56,865 nucleotides of DNA from Pontibacter qinzhouensis (lineage in GTDB: Bacteria; Bacteroidota; Bacteroidia; Cytophagales; Hymenobacteraceae). The stretch spans positions 1-56,865 of the forward strand of contig NZ_VRTY01000033.1 of the NCBI RefSeq assembly GCF_008017455.1. Reading direction: 5' to 3'. The notes beneath the pieces are model-generated. The model had not been told where the DNA came from, did not search any database, and saw nothing but the letters and a program-made list of their open reading frames with translations. Shown here in pieces: positions 49,222 through 56,865 of this stretch (positions within the stretch are counted from its first letter, which is position 1; each line of letters begins with the position of its first letter). The translations under genes and the position numbers were made by a program.

Positions 49222-50672
49222 GATGTTTTTTTCTTCTTGTTCTTTATGAAAGCCAGAGCTTGTTTTAAATCAGCTATAAAAAACAGCCCGTAAGCCAGAG
49301 ATCCTGTTGCGCCTGCCACAATGAGCTTGGCCAGCACTGGTATTGGCAGCAGCGTAAGCGCATAAATGATGCTGAGCATAACCAGGGCCGCAAACACAGG
49401 TTTCCTGAGCGCCCGGTACACATCCTGGTCGGTAATGTGGATGTACTTTTTCATGTAGTAATGAAAAAACAGCCGCGAGGTAGTATAGTGTATACACACT
49501 GCATAGCCAACACCCACAAGTCCAAAATACTTCAGCCCGAAATAGATGAGCGGCAGTGCTACCAAAAAAGTATTACACAGGTTCAGGGTAAAACTCACAT
49601 TTGGTTTACCAATACCTTTGAGCACCTCGGCCGGTGTGCCTGAAATAGCGAAGATCATGGAAGCCACCGATAAAATGCGCAGTGGTGGAGCCGCTTCTAA
49701 CCATTTCTCTCCGAATACCACCAGCATTATTTCTTCGGCCAGGCCAATAAAAAGGATCGAGATAGGGAAAGTAATAATGGCCGTAAAGCGCATAATTTTA
49801 AGATAGTACTCTTTTATTTTCTCCAGGTCGTCTTGCAGTTTGCTGTACACCGGAAAAAACACTTTGTTCAGAATGGAGTAGAGCTGAGCCCTCAGTACCT
49901 CCGAAAGGGTAAAAGCCAGCGTATATACCCCCAGGGCATGCGCGCTTACCAGCTTACCGATAACCAGATAGTCTACATGGCTCCTGAAGAAGTACAGAAT
50001 GCTGTTTACCTGTGTATAGATGCTGTAACCAGCCAGGCTGGTAAGTAAGGTTTTATCAAAAACAAAAGTTGGTCTCCAACCGACTCTGAGCCAGTAGGAG
50101 CAGAACAAAACACTAGCCGTAACAATATATTTTACGACAAGGCTCCAAACCCCAAACCCCAGAAAAGCCATGATAATGGCCGTAGAGGAACCTATGGCAG
50201 TTCCGAGAATGGTGGTTTGAACCAGGCTTTTGAAATCGAGGTGTTTTGTGAGAATAACCCGCGGAATAATGGTTAATATGTTTAAGAAAAGGTAAAAGCT
50301 TAAAGCATTGAGTATCGGTAGCAGGCGCGGCTCTTTGTAGAACGAGGCTCCCAGCGGCGATACAAACAGGAAAAAGCAAAGAATAAAAGCACTAGCCAGA
50401 AGCAGCAAAAACCAGAAGGCGCTGGAGTAGCGGGTATTTGTAAACTCGTCCTCTTTTTTTTGAACCAGGGCATTGAACAACCCCATATCTGATACTACCT
50501 GCAAAAAGCCGATAATAACCATGGCCATGCCCACCACACCAAAAGCATCCGGAATAAGCAGGCGCGCCAGAATAATCTGCACCACAAAGTCAGTGCTGCG
50601 CGTTGCCGCCACACTAATCGTGTTCCACTTCAGCCCCGATATTACCTTCGATTTTACACTAGCTACTGCCAT
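49218..50672 (-). CDS. Polysaccharide flippase (Wzx, MOP/PST family)
   Basis: 484 residues with about 12-14 transmembrane helices. The N-terminus VKSKVISGLKWNTISVAATR and the following FVVQIILARLLIPDAFGVVG MAMV-type pattern (loop R-L-L-x-P-x-x-F-G) is the classic start of PST-type polysaccharide exporters. Later GYSIYTQVNSILYFFRSHVDY and VISKLVSAHALGVYTLAF-like segments match the central helices. In the Wzx/Wzy pathway it moves lipid-linked repeat units across the inner membrane. Its stop overlaps the kinase start by 4 bp (ATGA). The NTase-kinase gene ends 14 bp upstream. Confidence 0.9.
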   Translation of the reverse strand: MAVASVKSKVISGLKWNTISVAATRSTDFVVQIILARLLIPDAFGVVGMAMVIIGFLQVVSDMGLFNALVQKKEDEFTNTRYSSAFWFLLLLASAFILCFFLFVSPLGASFYKEPRLLPILNALSFYLFLNILTIIPRVILTKHLDFKSLVQTTILGTAIGSSTAIIMAFLGFGVWSLVVKYIVTASVLFCSYWLRVGWRPTFVFDKTLLTSLAGYSIYTQVNSILYFFRSHVDYLVIGKLVSAHALGVYTLAFTLSEVLRAQLYSILNKVFFPVYSKLQDDLEKIKEYYLKIMRFTAIITFPISILFIGLAEEIMLVVFGEKWLEAAPPLRILSVASMIFAISGTPAEVLKGIGKPNVSFTLNLCNTFLVALPLIYFGLKYFGLVGVGYAVCIHYTTSRLFFHYYMKKYIHITDQDVYRALRKPVFAALVMLSIIYALTLLPIPVLAKLIVAGATGSLAYGLFFIADLKQALAFIKNKKKKTS

Positions 50673-50686
50673 TACGAAATTTCTTC

Positions 50687-51961
50687 TTAATTAAATTTTG
50701 CGGTAAGCAAATTGGTATACACTTTACTGTGCTTGAATATTTCTGAAATAATAAAATCTCTTGCCTCGTTTACAGATAGCTTAGAAGTATCGATACCGAT
50801 GTAATTCCCTTTCGAAACTACTTCAGCGACCTGTCTGAACTTGGCGATGTCGGCGGTGCTTTTTTCCAGCGTAATTTCATCCGGCTTTCTTTGTACCAGT
50901 GTTTCCGGGTCGGCATACAGAAAAAAGATGAGGTCGGGTTGGGGCAGAATAGACTCGTAAATAGTTTTTTTGCCGAATTTCTTATCGAGGAAGACAGAAC
51001 CCGGAAATCGATCGATGAGCACCACGGCATATTTAGACCGCAGCTTAACCGGGAGCATGCGCAGGCAAAGCTCTGCAGGCAACACCAGAAAAGTCTTTAA
51101 CACACTAAAAAATTTATCGACCAATTTTATTTTAAACTTGTGGTTGTAAAGCTTTTTACTGAAAGAGGAGGTCCAGCCGGTATCGCCCATGCCCAGGTAT
51201 AGTTTGTTTGTTTTCAGGTTTAGCTTGTCGTCTACGGCTTTAATTAAAGTGGTTTTACCGGAACCATCGGTTCCCAGAAAAAGAACTTTTAAACCATACC
51301 CATATTTCAGATGTCTTTTGTTCCGCACCATTTTTTTCTGCTCGTACCGGAAGTGAGGCTCCAGAATATTCTGCAGTTTTTGTATGTTGTGCGGAAAAGA
51401 AAGCTCCAGCCAGGTGCGCAATGCTTGCACAACCGGAGCGCTTGCTTTTTCCAGTTCGGCATCATACAGGCTAATAAAGGAACTGAGGTAGTGCTTGTGT
51501 TTGTGCTCTAGTTTTCCGCGCTCTTTATAGCCCAGGTGCGCAGCATATAGCACCACGGCATGTATACCTTTTGGTCTTCTGATGCCTTTGCTGTTTAAGA
51601 TAGTGTCTTGCATAGCCTCTTCCTGCCTGTTATAGCTAAAGCATTTGTCGGGCCCGTTGGCAAAAGACAGCGCATACTTTACATCCAGGTACAGGTCGGA
51701 GTTTGGCAGGTAGTAGAAGTAATGGTTGTAGTGGTGTGTTGGCTCTTTGCGCTTATACCAGCCACAGGCCAGCAAGGTCTCCTCAAATAGTTGCTTATGA
51801 CCGGGGTGCACAAACAGATCGATGTCGTTAGACACCAAATCGCTTTCAAAGTCTGTCAGAAGAAAATAGTTGACAGCGTTCCTGTTCAGCGCCTGAAACA
51901 AAGTAACTAAACCTTCGTTCATTCGCTCCTGTGTCTCTTCTGATGTACTGTTTCTTAACAT
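50687..51961 (-). CDS. Nucleotidyltransferase-like / thymidylate-kinase-like fusion protein
   Basis: 424 residues in two domains. Residues ~15-210 resemble a nucleotidyltransferase (NTP_transf_5-like) fold: NYFLLTDFESDLVSNDIDLF holds a D-x-D pair near residue 48, and LDVKYALSF gives the third Asp. Residues ~225-424 are a P-loop kinase: LKVLFLGTDGSGKTTLIKAV (Walker A near 233) and VVLIDRFPGSVFLDKKF (DR(Y/F)P-type motif near 317), ending DIAKFRQVAEV...NYIGIDTSK as in dTMP kinases. Cluster context suggests activating or phosphorylating a sugar or carrier, but the substrate is unknown; a dTMP-kinase role is unlikely in a fusion. It is coupled to the flippase gene by a 14-bp gap. Confidence 0.72.
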   Translation of the reverse strand: MLRNSTSEETQERMNEGLVTLFQALNRNAVNYFLLTDFESDLVSNDIDLFVHPGHKQLFEETLLACGWYKRKEPTHHYNHYFYYLPNSDLYLDVKYALSFANGPDKCFSYNRQEEAMQDTILNSKGIRRPKGIHAVVLYAAHLGYKERGKLEHKHKHYLSSFISLYDAELEKASAPVVQALRTWLELSFPHNIQKLQNILEPHFRYEQKKMVRNKRHLKYGYGLKVLFLGTDGSGKTTLIKAVDDKLNLKTNKLYLGMGDTGWTSSFSKKLYNHKFKIKLVDKFFSVLKTFLVLPAELCLRMLPVKLRSKYAVVLIDRFPGSVFLDKKFGKKTIYESILPQPDLIFFLYADPETLVQRKPDEITLEKSTADIAKFRQVAEVVSKGNYIGIDTSKLSVNEARDFIISEIFKHSKVYTNLLTAKFN

Positions 51962-52009
51962 ATTCTTCCGGGTAATGGCAGCATGTATAGGGCGTTGTAG
52001 CAGCTTTGC

Positions 52010-52894
52010 TTAAATGGCACAATCTAGTTTCATTTTCTCTGACCAGTTGGCAGCCTCTGCCGGGTACTGGCCATAAAAGATCATATCGAAAATCTTAAGG
52101 GCATCTTCTTTAGAGTACAAGCCAGACATAACATTAGGCCAGAAGTCTGCTTCTGCCCTGTAAATAATTTTGCTTATTCGAATGGGAATTTGTTTGTATG
52201 CCAGACCAGCCACTGTAGAGGCTCTGTGCAGGCCAACCTGGGCCTGCCATACCCATTCACCGTTCTCAGCCATCAGTACATAGGCCTGTATATCACCATC
52301 TGCGCTGTCGTTCCGTTTGTAGCCGTTCTTGCGCACCGATTCAAATATGTTGAACAGCCGGTCTGTTTCCACCTCCAGCTTGTAATCCGATACAGGCCCA
52401 GCCCAGGCCCAGCCATCTGCTATACCCAGGGAGGCTCCGTTCGTTTTGTTTTCCCAGGCCACCGATTTTTGTATCCGGGCTTTCATCTGGTCTGCCGAAT
52501 CGTTGTTCCAGGGTAAAACTATAGCCCAGTAGGGTTCTTTATGTAGGGTGTGTGTGCTGTCTAGGCCTACTAATTCTGCTGCTGTTTCAGGCTGAAAACT
52601 TTTATAGTAGCTGTTTAAAGTAGCTTTGATTTTATTTCGGGGCGAATCGGATTTTAAGGCTTGTTGTATGGCCATAACATAGGGGTGCCGGCTTTGCTTT
52701 GTAAATGAGAACAGCGGTAAAGCTCTCCCTAAATCAAGTGAAGCCTCCATTACAACCGGCTGCTTGTTGCCCAGGTAATTAAGGCAAGCCGGGTTGGTAA
52801 CGGTTTTGTCTAAATGTATAGGTTCAAAGTCTTCCTTTATAGGAACCAGTTTTAACCTGTAAGCACGAAGAAACTGATTGATCGATTTTCTCAT
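52010..52894 (-). CDS. Conserved protein of the polysaccharide cluster with a ParB-like motif, function unknown
   Basis: 294 residues, no signal or transmembrane segment. Near residue 222, VGLHRASTVAGLAYKQIPIRI reads like the G-x-H-R-x-x-x-x-x-x-L-x-Y/G-x-x-x-I-P-V segment seen in ParB/sulfiredoxin-fold families that bind nucleotide, and NSADGDIQAYVLMAENGEWV precedes it. The N-terminal part (VPIKEDFEPIHLDKTVTN) is unrecognised. It sits between the NTase-kinase gene and the epimerase, same strand, so it belongs to the cluster. Function cannot be assigned; the motif similarity is a hint only. Confidence 0.6.
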   Translation of the reverse strand: MRKSINQFLRAYRLKLVPIKEDFEPIHLDKTVTNPACLNYLGNKQPVVMEASLDLGRALPLFSFTKQSRHPYVMAIQQALKSDSPRNKIKATLNSYYKSFQPETAAELVGLDSTHTLHKEPYWAIVLPWNNDSADQMKARIQKSVAWENKTNGASLGIADGWAWAGPVSDYKLEVETDRLFNIFESVRKNGYKRNDSADGDIQAYVLMAENGEWVWQAQVGLHRASTVAGLAYKQIPIRISKIIYRAEADFWPNVMSGLYSKEDALKIFDMIFYGQYPAEAANWSEKMKLDCAI

Positions 52895-53032
52895 GTCAAT
52901 ATTTAAGTTTGTCTGGGGTTTGCTGTTGCGTAATGCATGTTAGTATCTATAGCAAATTAGGTTACTGCAGCAAGTGCCAGGTACTACGCCAATGGAGAGT
53001 AAGCGTGACTGATGAACATGTAACCTGCTCTT

Positions 53033-54109
53033 TCAGGCAGTAAGGGCAACAAGCTTTTCTACTCCGTAGTACTCTTTGTACCACTCTGTAAAATTGCTGA
53101 GCCCGGTCTTGATGGAGGTACTCGGCTTATAGTTAAAGTTATGCATCAGGTCGTCAACATTAGCCCAGGTAGCGGTTACATCGCCTGCCTGTATGCCCTG
53201 CATTTCAAGAACCGCCTTTTTACCCATACATTTCTCGATCTCCTGAATAAAGCTCATTAGCTGTACCGGGTTGTTGTTGCCTATATTGTAGATGCAGTAA
53301 GGGGCAGTGGAGCGCGAGGGATCCGGTTGTTTAGGGTTCCAGTTGGCGCAGGGTTCAGCAGGTTTATCCATTACGTTAACAATACCGGTTACAATATCAT
53401 CTATGTAAGTAAAGTCACGCTTCATTTTGCCATTGTTAAACACCTTAATAGGCTTATTATTAAAAATAGCATCGGCAAACAGGAAGTAAGCCATATCTGG
53501 TCGACCCCATGGACCATAAACAGTGAAAAAGCGTAGTCCGGAAGTAGGAATTCTGTAAAGGTGACTATAGGTGTGCGCCATCAGTTCATTCGCTTTTTTG
53601 CTGGCTGCATACAACGATACCGGGTGATCTACACTGTCTTTCACAGAAAAAGGCATGGTTTCGTTGAGGCCATACACACTCGATGAACTGGCATAAACCA
53701 GGTGCTTGATCTGGTTGTGCCGGCTTGCCTCCAATATGTTCAGAAAGCTTAATAGGTTAGACTGAGCATAGGCGTCGGGGTTTGTAATAGAATAGCGCAC
53801 ACCAGCCTGTGCCGCTAAATGCACAATTACATCGAACTGCTCGCGCATGCAAAGTGCCAGGAGCTCTTTCTTGTCTTCGAGGTTCATTCTGATAAACCTG
53901 TAGCCAGGGTATTTTAAGCTTTGTACTTCTGTATGCCAGTTTACCAGTTCCTCTAAAATACCGCTTTCGGCTAGCCTTGCGTATTTCAGGTTAATGTCAT
54001 AGTAATCGTTTATGTTGTCTATTCCTACAACTTCATCTCCGCGGCAGAGGAGAGCTTTTGCCAAATAAGATCCGATAAAGCCTGCTGTTCCTGTAACTAA
54101 TACTTTCAT
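53033..54109 (-). CDS. UDP-glucuronate 4-epimerase-like NAD-dependent epimerase
   Basis: 358 residues of the short-chain dehydrogenase/epimerase family. NAD-binding VTGTAGFIGSYLAKALLCRG (~5-24), DNINDYYDINLKYARL (~36-51; the NDYYD form is typical of UDP-GlcA 4-epimerases of the LspL/CapI type), VHLAAQAGVRYSITNPDAYA (~95-114), SSSSVYG and the catalytic Tyr-x-x-x-Lys in VSLYAASKKANELMAHTYSH (~168-187). FFTVYGPWGRPDMAYFLFAD further supports this subgroup. The reaction UDP-glucuronate to UDP-galacturonate would supply a uronic acid for the polysaccharide (inference for this gene). A 13-bp hairpin lies 147-190 bp upstream of the start. Confidence 0.85.
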   Translation of the reverse strand: MKVLVTGTAGFIGSYLAKALLCRGDEVVGIDNINDYYDINLKYARLAESGILEELVNWHTEVQSLKYPGYRFIRMNLEDKKELLALCMREQFDVIVHLAAQAGVRYSITNPDAYAQSNLLSFLNILEASRHNQIKHLVYASSSSVYGLNETMPFSVKDSVDHPVSLYAASKKANELMAHTYSHLYRIPTSGLRFFTVYGPWGRPDMAYFLFADAIFNNKPIKVFNNGKMKRDFTYIDDIVTGIVNVMDKPAEPCANWNPKQPDPSRSTAPYCIYNIGNNNPVQLMSFIQEIEKCMGKKAVLEMQGIQAGDVTATWANVDDLMHNFNYKPSTSIKTGLSNFTEWYKEYYGVEKLVALTA

Positions 54110-54543
54110 CTGGTGTGCTTATAGTAAGTAAGGGTACGTGTAGGGTTAATGCTTTCAGGAGATTCTGCTGACTTGGCCTGTAAAAAGTGCCAAGCGGAGG
54201 GAGGGCCACTTTCGGAGGTGTTATTCCTCTAAAAGATACTTTTGTTTTTATTGCTTTGGCTATAAACACGCTGCTCAGGACAAGCATGTTTATAGCCAAC
54301 TTAAAGCCTGAACTTATTGAAAAACTATCTAGCTTGCCGCCGTTGCCAGGTTACAGGCTCAGTATTTAGCTGCTGTTCTCCGGGTATGGCTACGCCAGCC
54401 GTAGTTACTGTGGTAACCAGGTTATAACCTATAGTCAGTATTGCTCAGCTAAGTGTGCCTGCTCTATAAATTGCCTGTATGGCTGATGCCTACTGCTTAG
54501 GCAGGGTCAGAATTCCAGATGCGGCCCACATGCCGGTACTGGC
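54110..54543. other. Intergenic stretch between the epimerase and wzc
   Basis: Contains a 13-bp inverted repeat TTGGCTATAAACA (54256-54268) / TGTTTATAGCCAA (54287-54299), a GGTTATAACC palindrome near 54421, and otherwise no convincing gene. The + reading 54187-54369 overlaps the hairpin and looks like a shadow. Confidence 0.6.
54256..54299. terminator. 13-bp inverted repeat, possible terminator or attenuator
   Basis: TTGGCTATAAACA (54256-54268) with TGTTTATAGCCAA (54287-54299), loop 18 nt, GC near its base. It lies ~245 bp downstream of the wzc stop in the direction of transcription, before the rest of the operon. Without a T-run its role is unsure; it could reduce read-through from wzc. Confidence 0.5.
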
Positions 54544-56865
54544 TTACGCTTTTGCGGTAGCGCCTTTGGCTGCATACACTTTGTTGCCGTACTTGTTATC
54601 GAAACCATAGCCGTAGCCGTAGCCATATTGGCCTTTAATAAAGCCTCTGGGTTTTACACCGTTAAACACAATGGCTGCATTTTTAAGCGATTCGAGCTTG
54701 TTGTTCTGCGTAAAACGTTGTACCAGGCTCTTGGGCGTAAAGGCATGTCTGATCACAAGCAGTGTAATGTCGCAGTATTCCGATAGCAGGTAGGCATCTG
54801 ATACAAGGTCGACAGGTGGTGTGTCAATAATGATATAATCAAACTCGGTTTCCAGGTAAGCAAAAAGCTCATCAACTTTTCCGTTAAGCAAAACCTCTGT
54901 GTGGTCGCCTATATTGACACCTGCAGACACCACGAACAGGTTCGGGATGTCAGTACTTATTATCATGTCTTTCGATCTGATGGAGCCGTCCAGGAACTCA
55001 ATCAGCCCGTCTTGTTTAAAGACATTGAACAGCAGCGAAGTATTAGGATTGCGCATGTCGAAATCGAGCAGCACCACTTTCTTGCCTGATGCCGCCAGAC
55101 TCAAGCTCAGGTTAGCGCTAACAAAGCTTTTGCCTTCTCCTGGAATGCTGGAGGTGACCATGATCTTCTTTTTAACAAAGTTGCGACCATATAAGCCCAT
55201 AGTGGCTCGCATCTGGCGAAACTGCTCTACTACCACCGGCTCTTTGGAAACTTTGAAGAACTCATCTTTTTTAAATTTCACATTCGATAACTCTGCCACA
55301 ATAGGAGCATTGGTACACTCCTTTATTTCGGAACGGAACAGTACTTTGCTGTTCATCATCTCTTTGCCCATTACAAAGCCGATGCTCATGGCTAAGGCTA
55401 CAAAAATGGCTGTTAAATAAACATAAAGAGGTTTTGGGCTAACCGGCCATAACGAAGCCTCTGCCAGGTCTACTATACTGCTGCTGCCGGCAGTTGGGGC
55501 ATAGGCCAGAACTGTTTCTTCTCTTTTTTGTAGCAAAAAGCTGTAAGCGTCGTTTTTAATGGCCTGCTGGCGTGTGATGTCAAGCAATTCTTTTTCTTTA
55601 TGCGGAATAGACTGAATGGCAGAATTATACATGCCGTTAGAAGCCATCAGGTTCGATAAGCTGGTTTTCAGGTTTACACGCTGTGTCCGGATGTTTTCGA
55701 TAATGCCTGGCTTCACTTTACCAATCTCCTCAGCCAAAGAAATCAGAATAGGGTTGTTCTCTGCTGTTGTATTTTTAAGTTTCTGATACTGGATTTCCAG
55801 GTTCTGGAGCTTTTGCAAAAGGTCTGACAGGATCGGATCGTTGATGCCCAGTGTGGAGGGGATACTGCCGGTAGAGGAATTTCTGGATACAACAAATTTT
55901 TCTATTTGGTCAAGTACCGATAAGTGGTTGCTGATTTCAGAGATGCGGCGGTCGTTGTCTCCGATGTTGCGCAGGTACAGTTTGCCTTGTTCATTCAGGT
56001 CTACGGCCCCGTTTGTCGCCTTGTAATGCACTACTTCATTTTCCAGGTCTTTGAGTTCTTTCTCTACCAACTGTATTCTGCTCTCCACAAAGTCGAGAGT
56101 ATTAGCGGCAAGTTCGTTCCGATCCAGAACAGCCATGTCATTATAGCTGTTAATCAAGTAGTTAAGTATATCTTCGCTTCTTTCTGGCACCTCATCCCGC
56201 AGCCTTATATCTACTACTGTAGACAGCTTTCCGGACGGTACAATGGTGAGTTTGGCAACCAGCTGGTCTGTTACCTTGCGAGGGTCCTGGAGCGTGAAAT
56301 ATAGTGGGTTTGTTGCTGCAAAAAGCATGTTCTTGTTTTTCGAGAATTTCATTTCGCCATAAGGCGTATCTACCCACTCGTTTAGCGGGTATTTCATGCC
56401 GTCAAATTTTACTTTCTTTGTTTTGTTGTTGTAGGTAAAGTAAACCTGCACGGTCTGCTTAATATCTTCGGGGTTCTTGAGCTTAATTCTGATGGGCGAG
56501 CTGGTGTAGGCATTCGTCGATTTAAACTTCCCCTCCTCATAAATTGGAGCATAGAGGCTCAGTTTGTTTACCACCTGCTTCATGAGCGTGCGCGAGTGAA
56601 TAACGTTTATTTCGTTCTCCACAATTTTGCTGGTAATAAAGGCATCTATTGATTCTGTCATTTTAGAGTCGTTCACACCTTTCTTCTCATCCTTTATGAG
56701 CAGAGAGGCAGAGGCTTCGTAAACTGGCGTAGCGTAGTAGTTGAGGTATGCCCAGCCCGCCATACAGGAAATAACCAGCAGGGTAAGGAACAGGGGCCAG
56801 TAAGGAGTAAATTTGTATACCAGGTCCAGGAACAGGCTGTTCTCGGTGGTAGATTTGTCTTTTGA
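54544..56865 (-). CDS. Wzc-type polysaccharide co-polymerase and tyrosine autokinase (5' end off the window)
   Basis: At least 773 residues; the frame stays open to the window edge, so the N-terminus is missing. A membrane helix (PYWPLFLTLLVISCMAGWAY) begins the visible part, followed by the Wzz chain-length domain with long coiled helices (~VESRIQLVEKELKDLENEVV, QKLQNLEIQYQKLKNTTAEN) and a second helix near PLYVYLTAIFVALAMSIGFV. The cytoplasmic BY-kinase domain carries Walker A SSIPGEGKSFVSANLSLSLA and Walker A' KVVLLDFDMRNPN, then YIIIDTPPVDLVSDAYLL (Walker B). The C-terminus GQYGYGYGYGFDNKYGNKVY is a Tyr cluster for autophosphorylation. It controls polymer length and export in Wzx/Wzy systems. 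Wza is probably just off the window. Confidence 0.92.
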   Translation of the reverse strand, partial: SKDKSTTENSLFLDLVYKFTPYWPLFLTLLVISCMAGWAYLNYYATPVYEASASLLIKDEKKGVNDSKMTESIDAFITSKIVENEINVIHSRTLMKQVVNKLSLYAPIYEEGKFKSTNAYTSSPIRIKLKNPEDIKQTVQVYFTYNNKTKKVKFDGMKYPLNEWVDTPYGEMKFSKNKNMLFAATNPLYFTLQDPRKVTDQLVAKLTIVPSGKLSTVVDIRLRDEVPERSEDILNYLINSYNDMAVLDRNELAANTLDFVESRIQLVEKELKDLENEVVHYKATNGAVDLNEQGKLYLRNIGDNDRRISEISNHLSVLDQIEKFVVSRNSSTGSIPSTLGINDPILSDLLQKLQNLEIQYQKLKNTTAENNPILISLAEEIGKVKPGIIENIRTQRVNLKTSLSNLMASNGMYNSAIQSIPHKEKELLDITRQQAIKNDAYSFLLQKREETVLAYAPTAGSSSIVDLAEASLWPVSPKPLYVYLTAIFVALAMSIGFVMGKEMMNSKVLFRSEIKECTNAPIVAELSNVKFKKDEFFKVSKEPVVVEQFRQMRATMGLYGRNFVKKKIMVTSSIPGEGKSFVSANLSLSLAASGKKVVLLDFDMRNPNTSLLFNVFKQDGLIEFLDGSIRSKDMIISTDIPNLFVVSAGVNIGDHTEVLLNGKVDELFAYLETEFDYIIIDTPPVDLVSDAYLLSEYCDITLLVIRHAFTPKSLVQRFTQNNKLESLKNAAIVFNGVKPRGFIKGQYGYGYGYGFDNKYGNKVYAAKGATAKA

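Noticed and set aside
54187..54369. 60-codon + ORF between the epimerase and wzc
   Set aside because: It crosses the 13-bp hairpin, is antisense to the operon, and shows no protein pattern.
1..56865. tRNA or rRNA genes
   Set aside because: No cloverleaf-like GTTCRA arm with acceptor stem or conserved rRNA stretch was seen on either strand by eye.

Overview
The window looks like chromosomal DNA of a Bacteroidota bacterium, most likely a Cytophagales/Hymenobacteraceae (Pontibacter-like) relative. Support: two proteins with type IX secretion C-terminal sorting domains, lipoproteins with Cys lipoboxes, a Bacteroidota-type LptC and OMP set, -7 boxes of the TAnnTTTG kind in front of several genes, and few Shine-Dalgarno sequences. 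The genus is an inference from protein style, not from a marker gene; no rRNA or tRNA gene was seen.

0-9.3 kb is housekeeping, all on the + strand: the end of a DksA/TraR-like protein, scpB, an rluB-type pseudouridine synthase with a giant disordered N-terminus, coaX, an outer-membrane protein, lptC, a 57-residue membrane protein, a CNNM/CBS/CorC protein and a PpiD-like periplasmic foldase. 9.3-23.1 kb mixes a TPR protein, a 37-residue membrane protein, recJ, a TMEM220-like protein, a GH25 lysozyme, lptB, a frameshifted four-helix-bundle (S23/IVP) gene, a GH3-family enzyme, an AIM24-like protein, gltX and a YihY/BrkB membrane protein.

23.1-40.1 kb is accessory and gene-poor: a lipoprotein polysaccharide lyase, two T9SS cargo proteins sharing a LamG plus sorting-domain tail (one carries a beta-propeller phytase), a purple-acid-phosphatase-like lipoprotein, a membrane protein and two GT2 glycosyltransferases, separated by long AT-rich non-coding stretches. 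40.1-56.9 kb is an exopolysaccharide locus: a WcaJ-like initiating transferase and a beta-helix (pectate-lyase-like) protein on +, then on the minus strand a DUF354 protein, GT4, Wzy-like polymerase, GT2, APH-fold kinase, Wzx flippase, a nucleotidyltransferase/thymidylate-kinase-like fusion, an unknown protein, a UDP-glucuronate 4-epimerase and a Wzc-type tyrosine kinase that runs off the window end. Together they describe a Wzx/Wzy-type, probably uronic-acid-containing polymer.

The most striking unexplained signal is a family of short dispersed intergenic elements: 15 full copies of 56-57 bp plus one half copy between 9.3 and 47.5 kb. They share fixed ends (CCCTTGRC and AGAATAATT), a small CTTCGGAAG hairpin core and a variable interior, and occur mostly in pairs or triplets beside gene ends. 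I do not recognise this family. Other points of interest are the frameshifted IVP gene with inverted flanks, several strong unexplained hairpins, and unusual kinases in the polysaccharide cluster.
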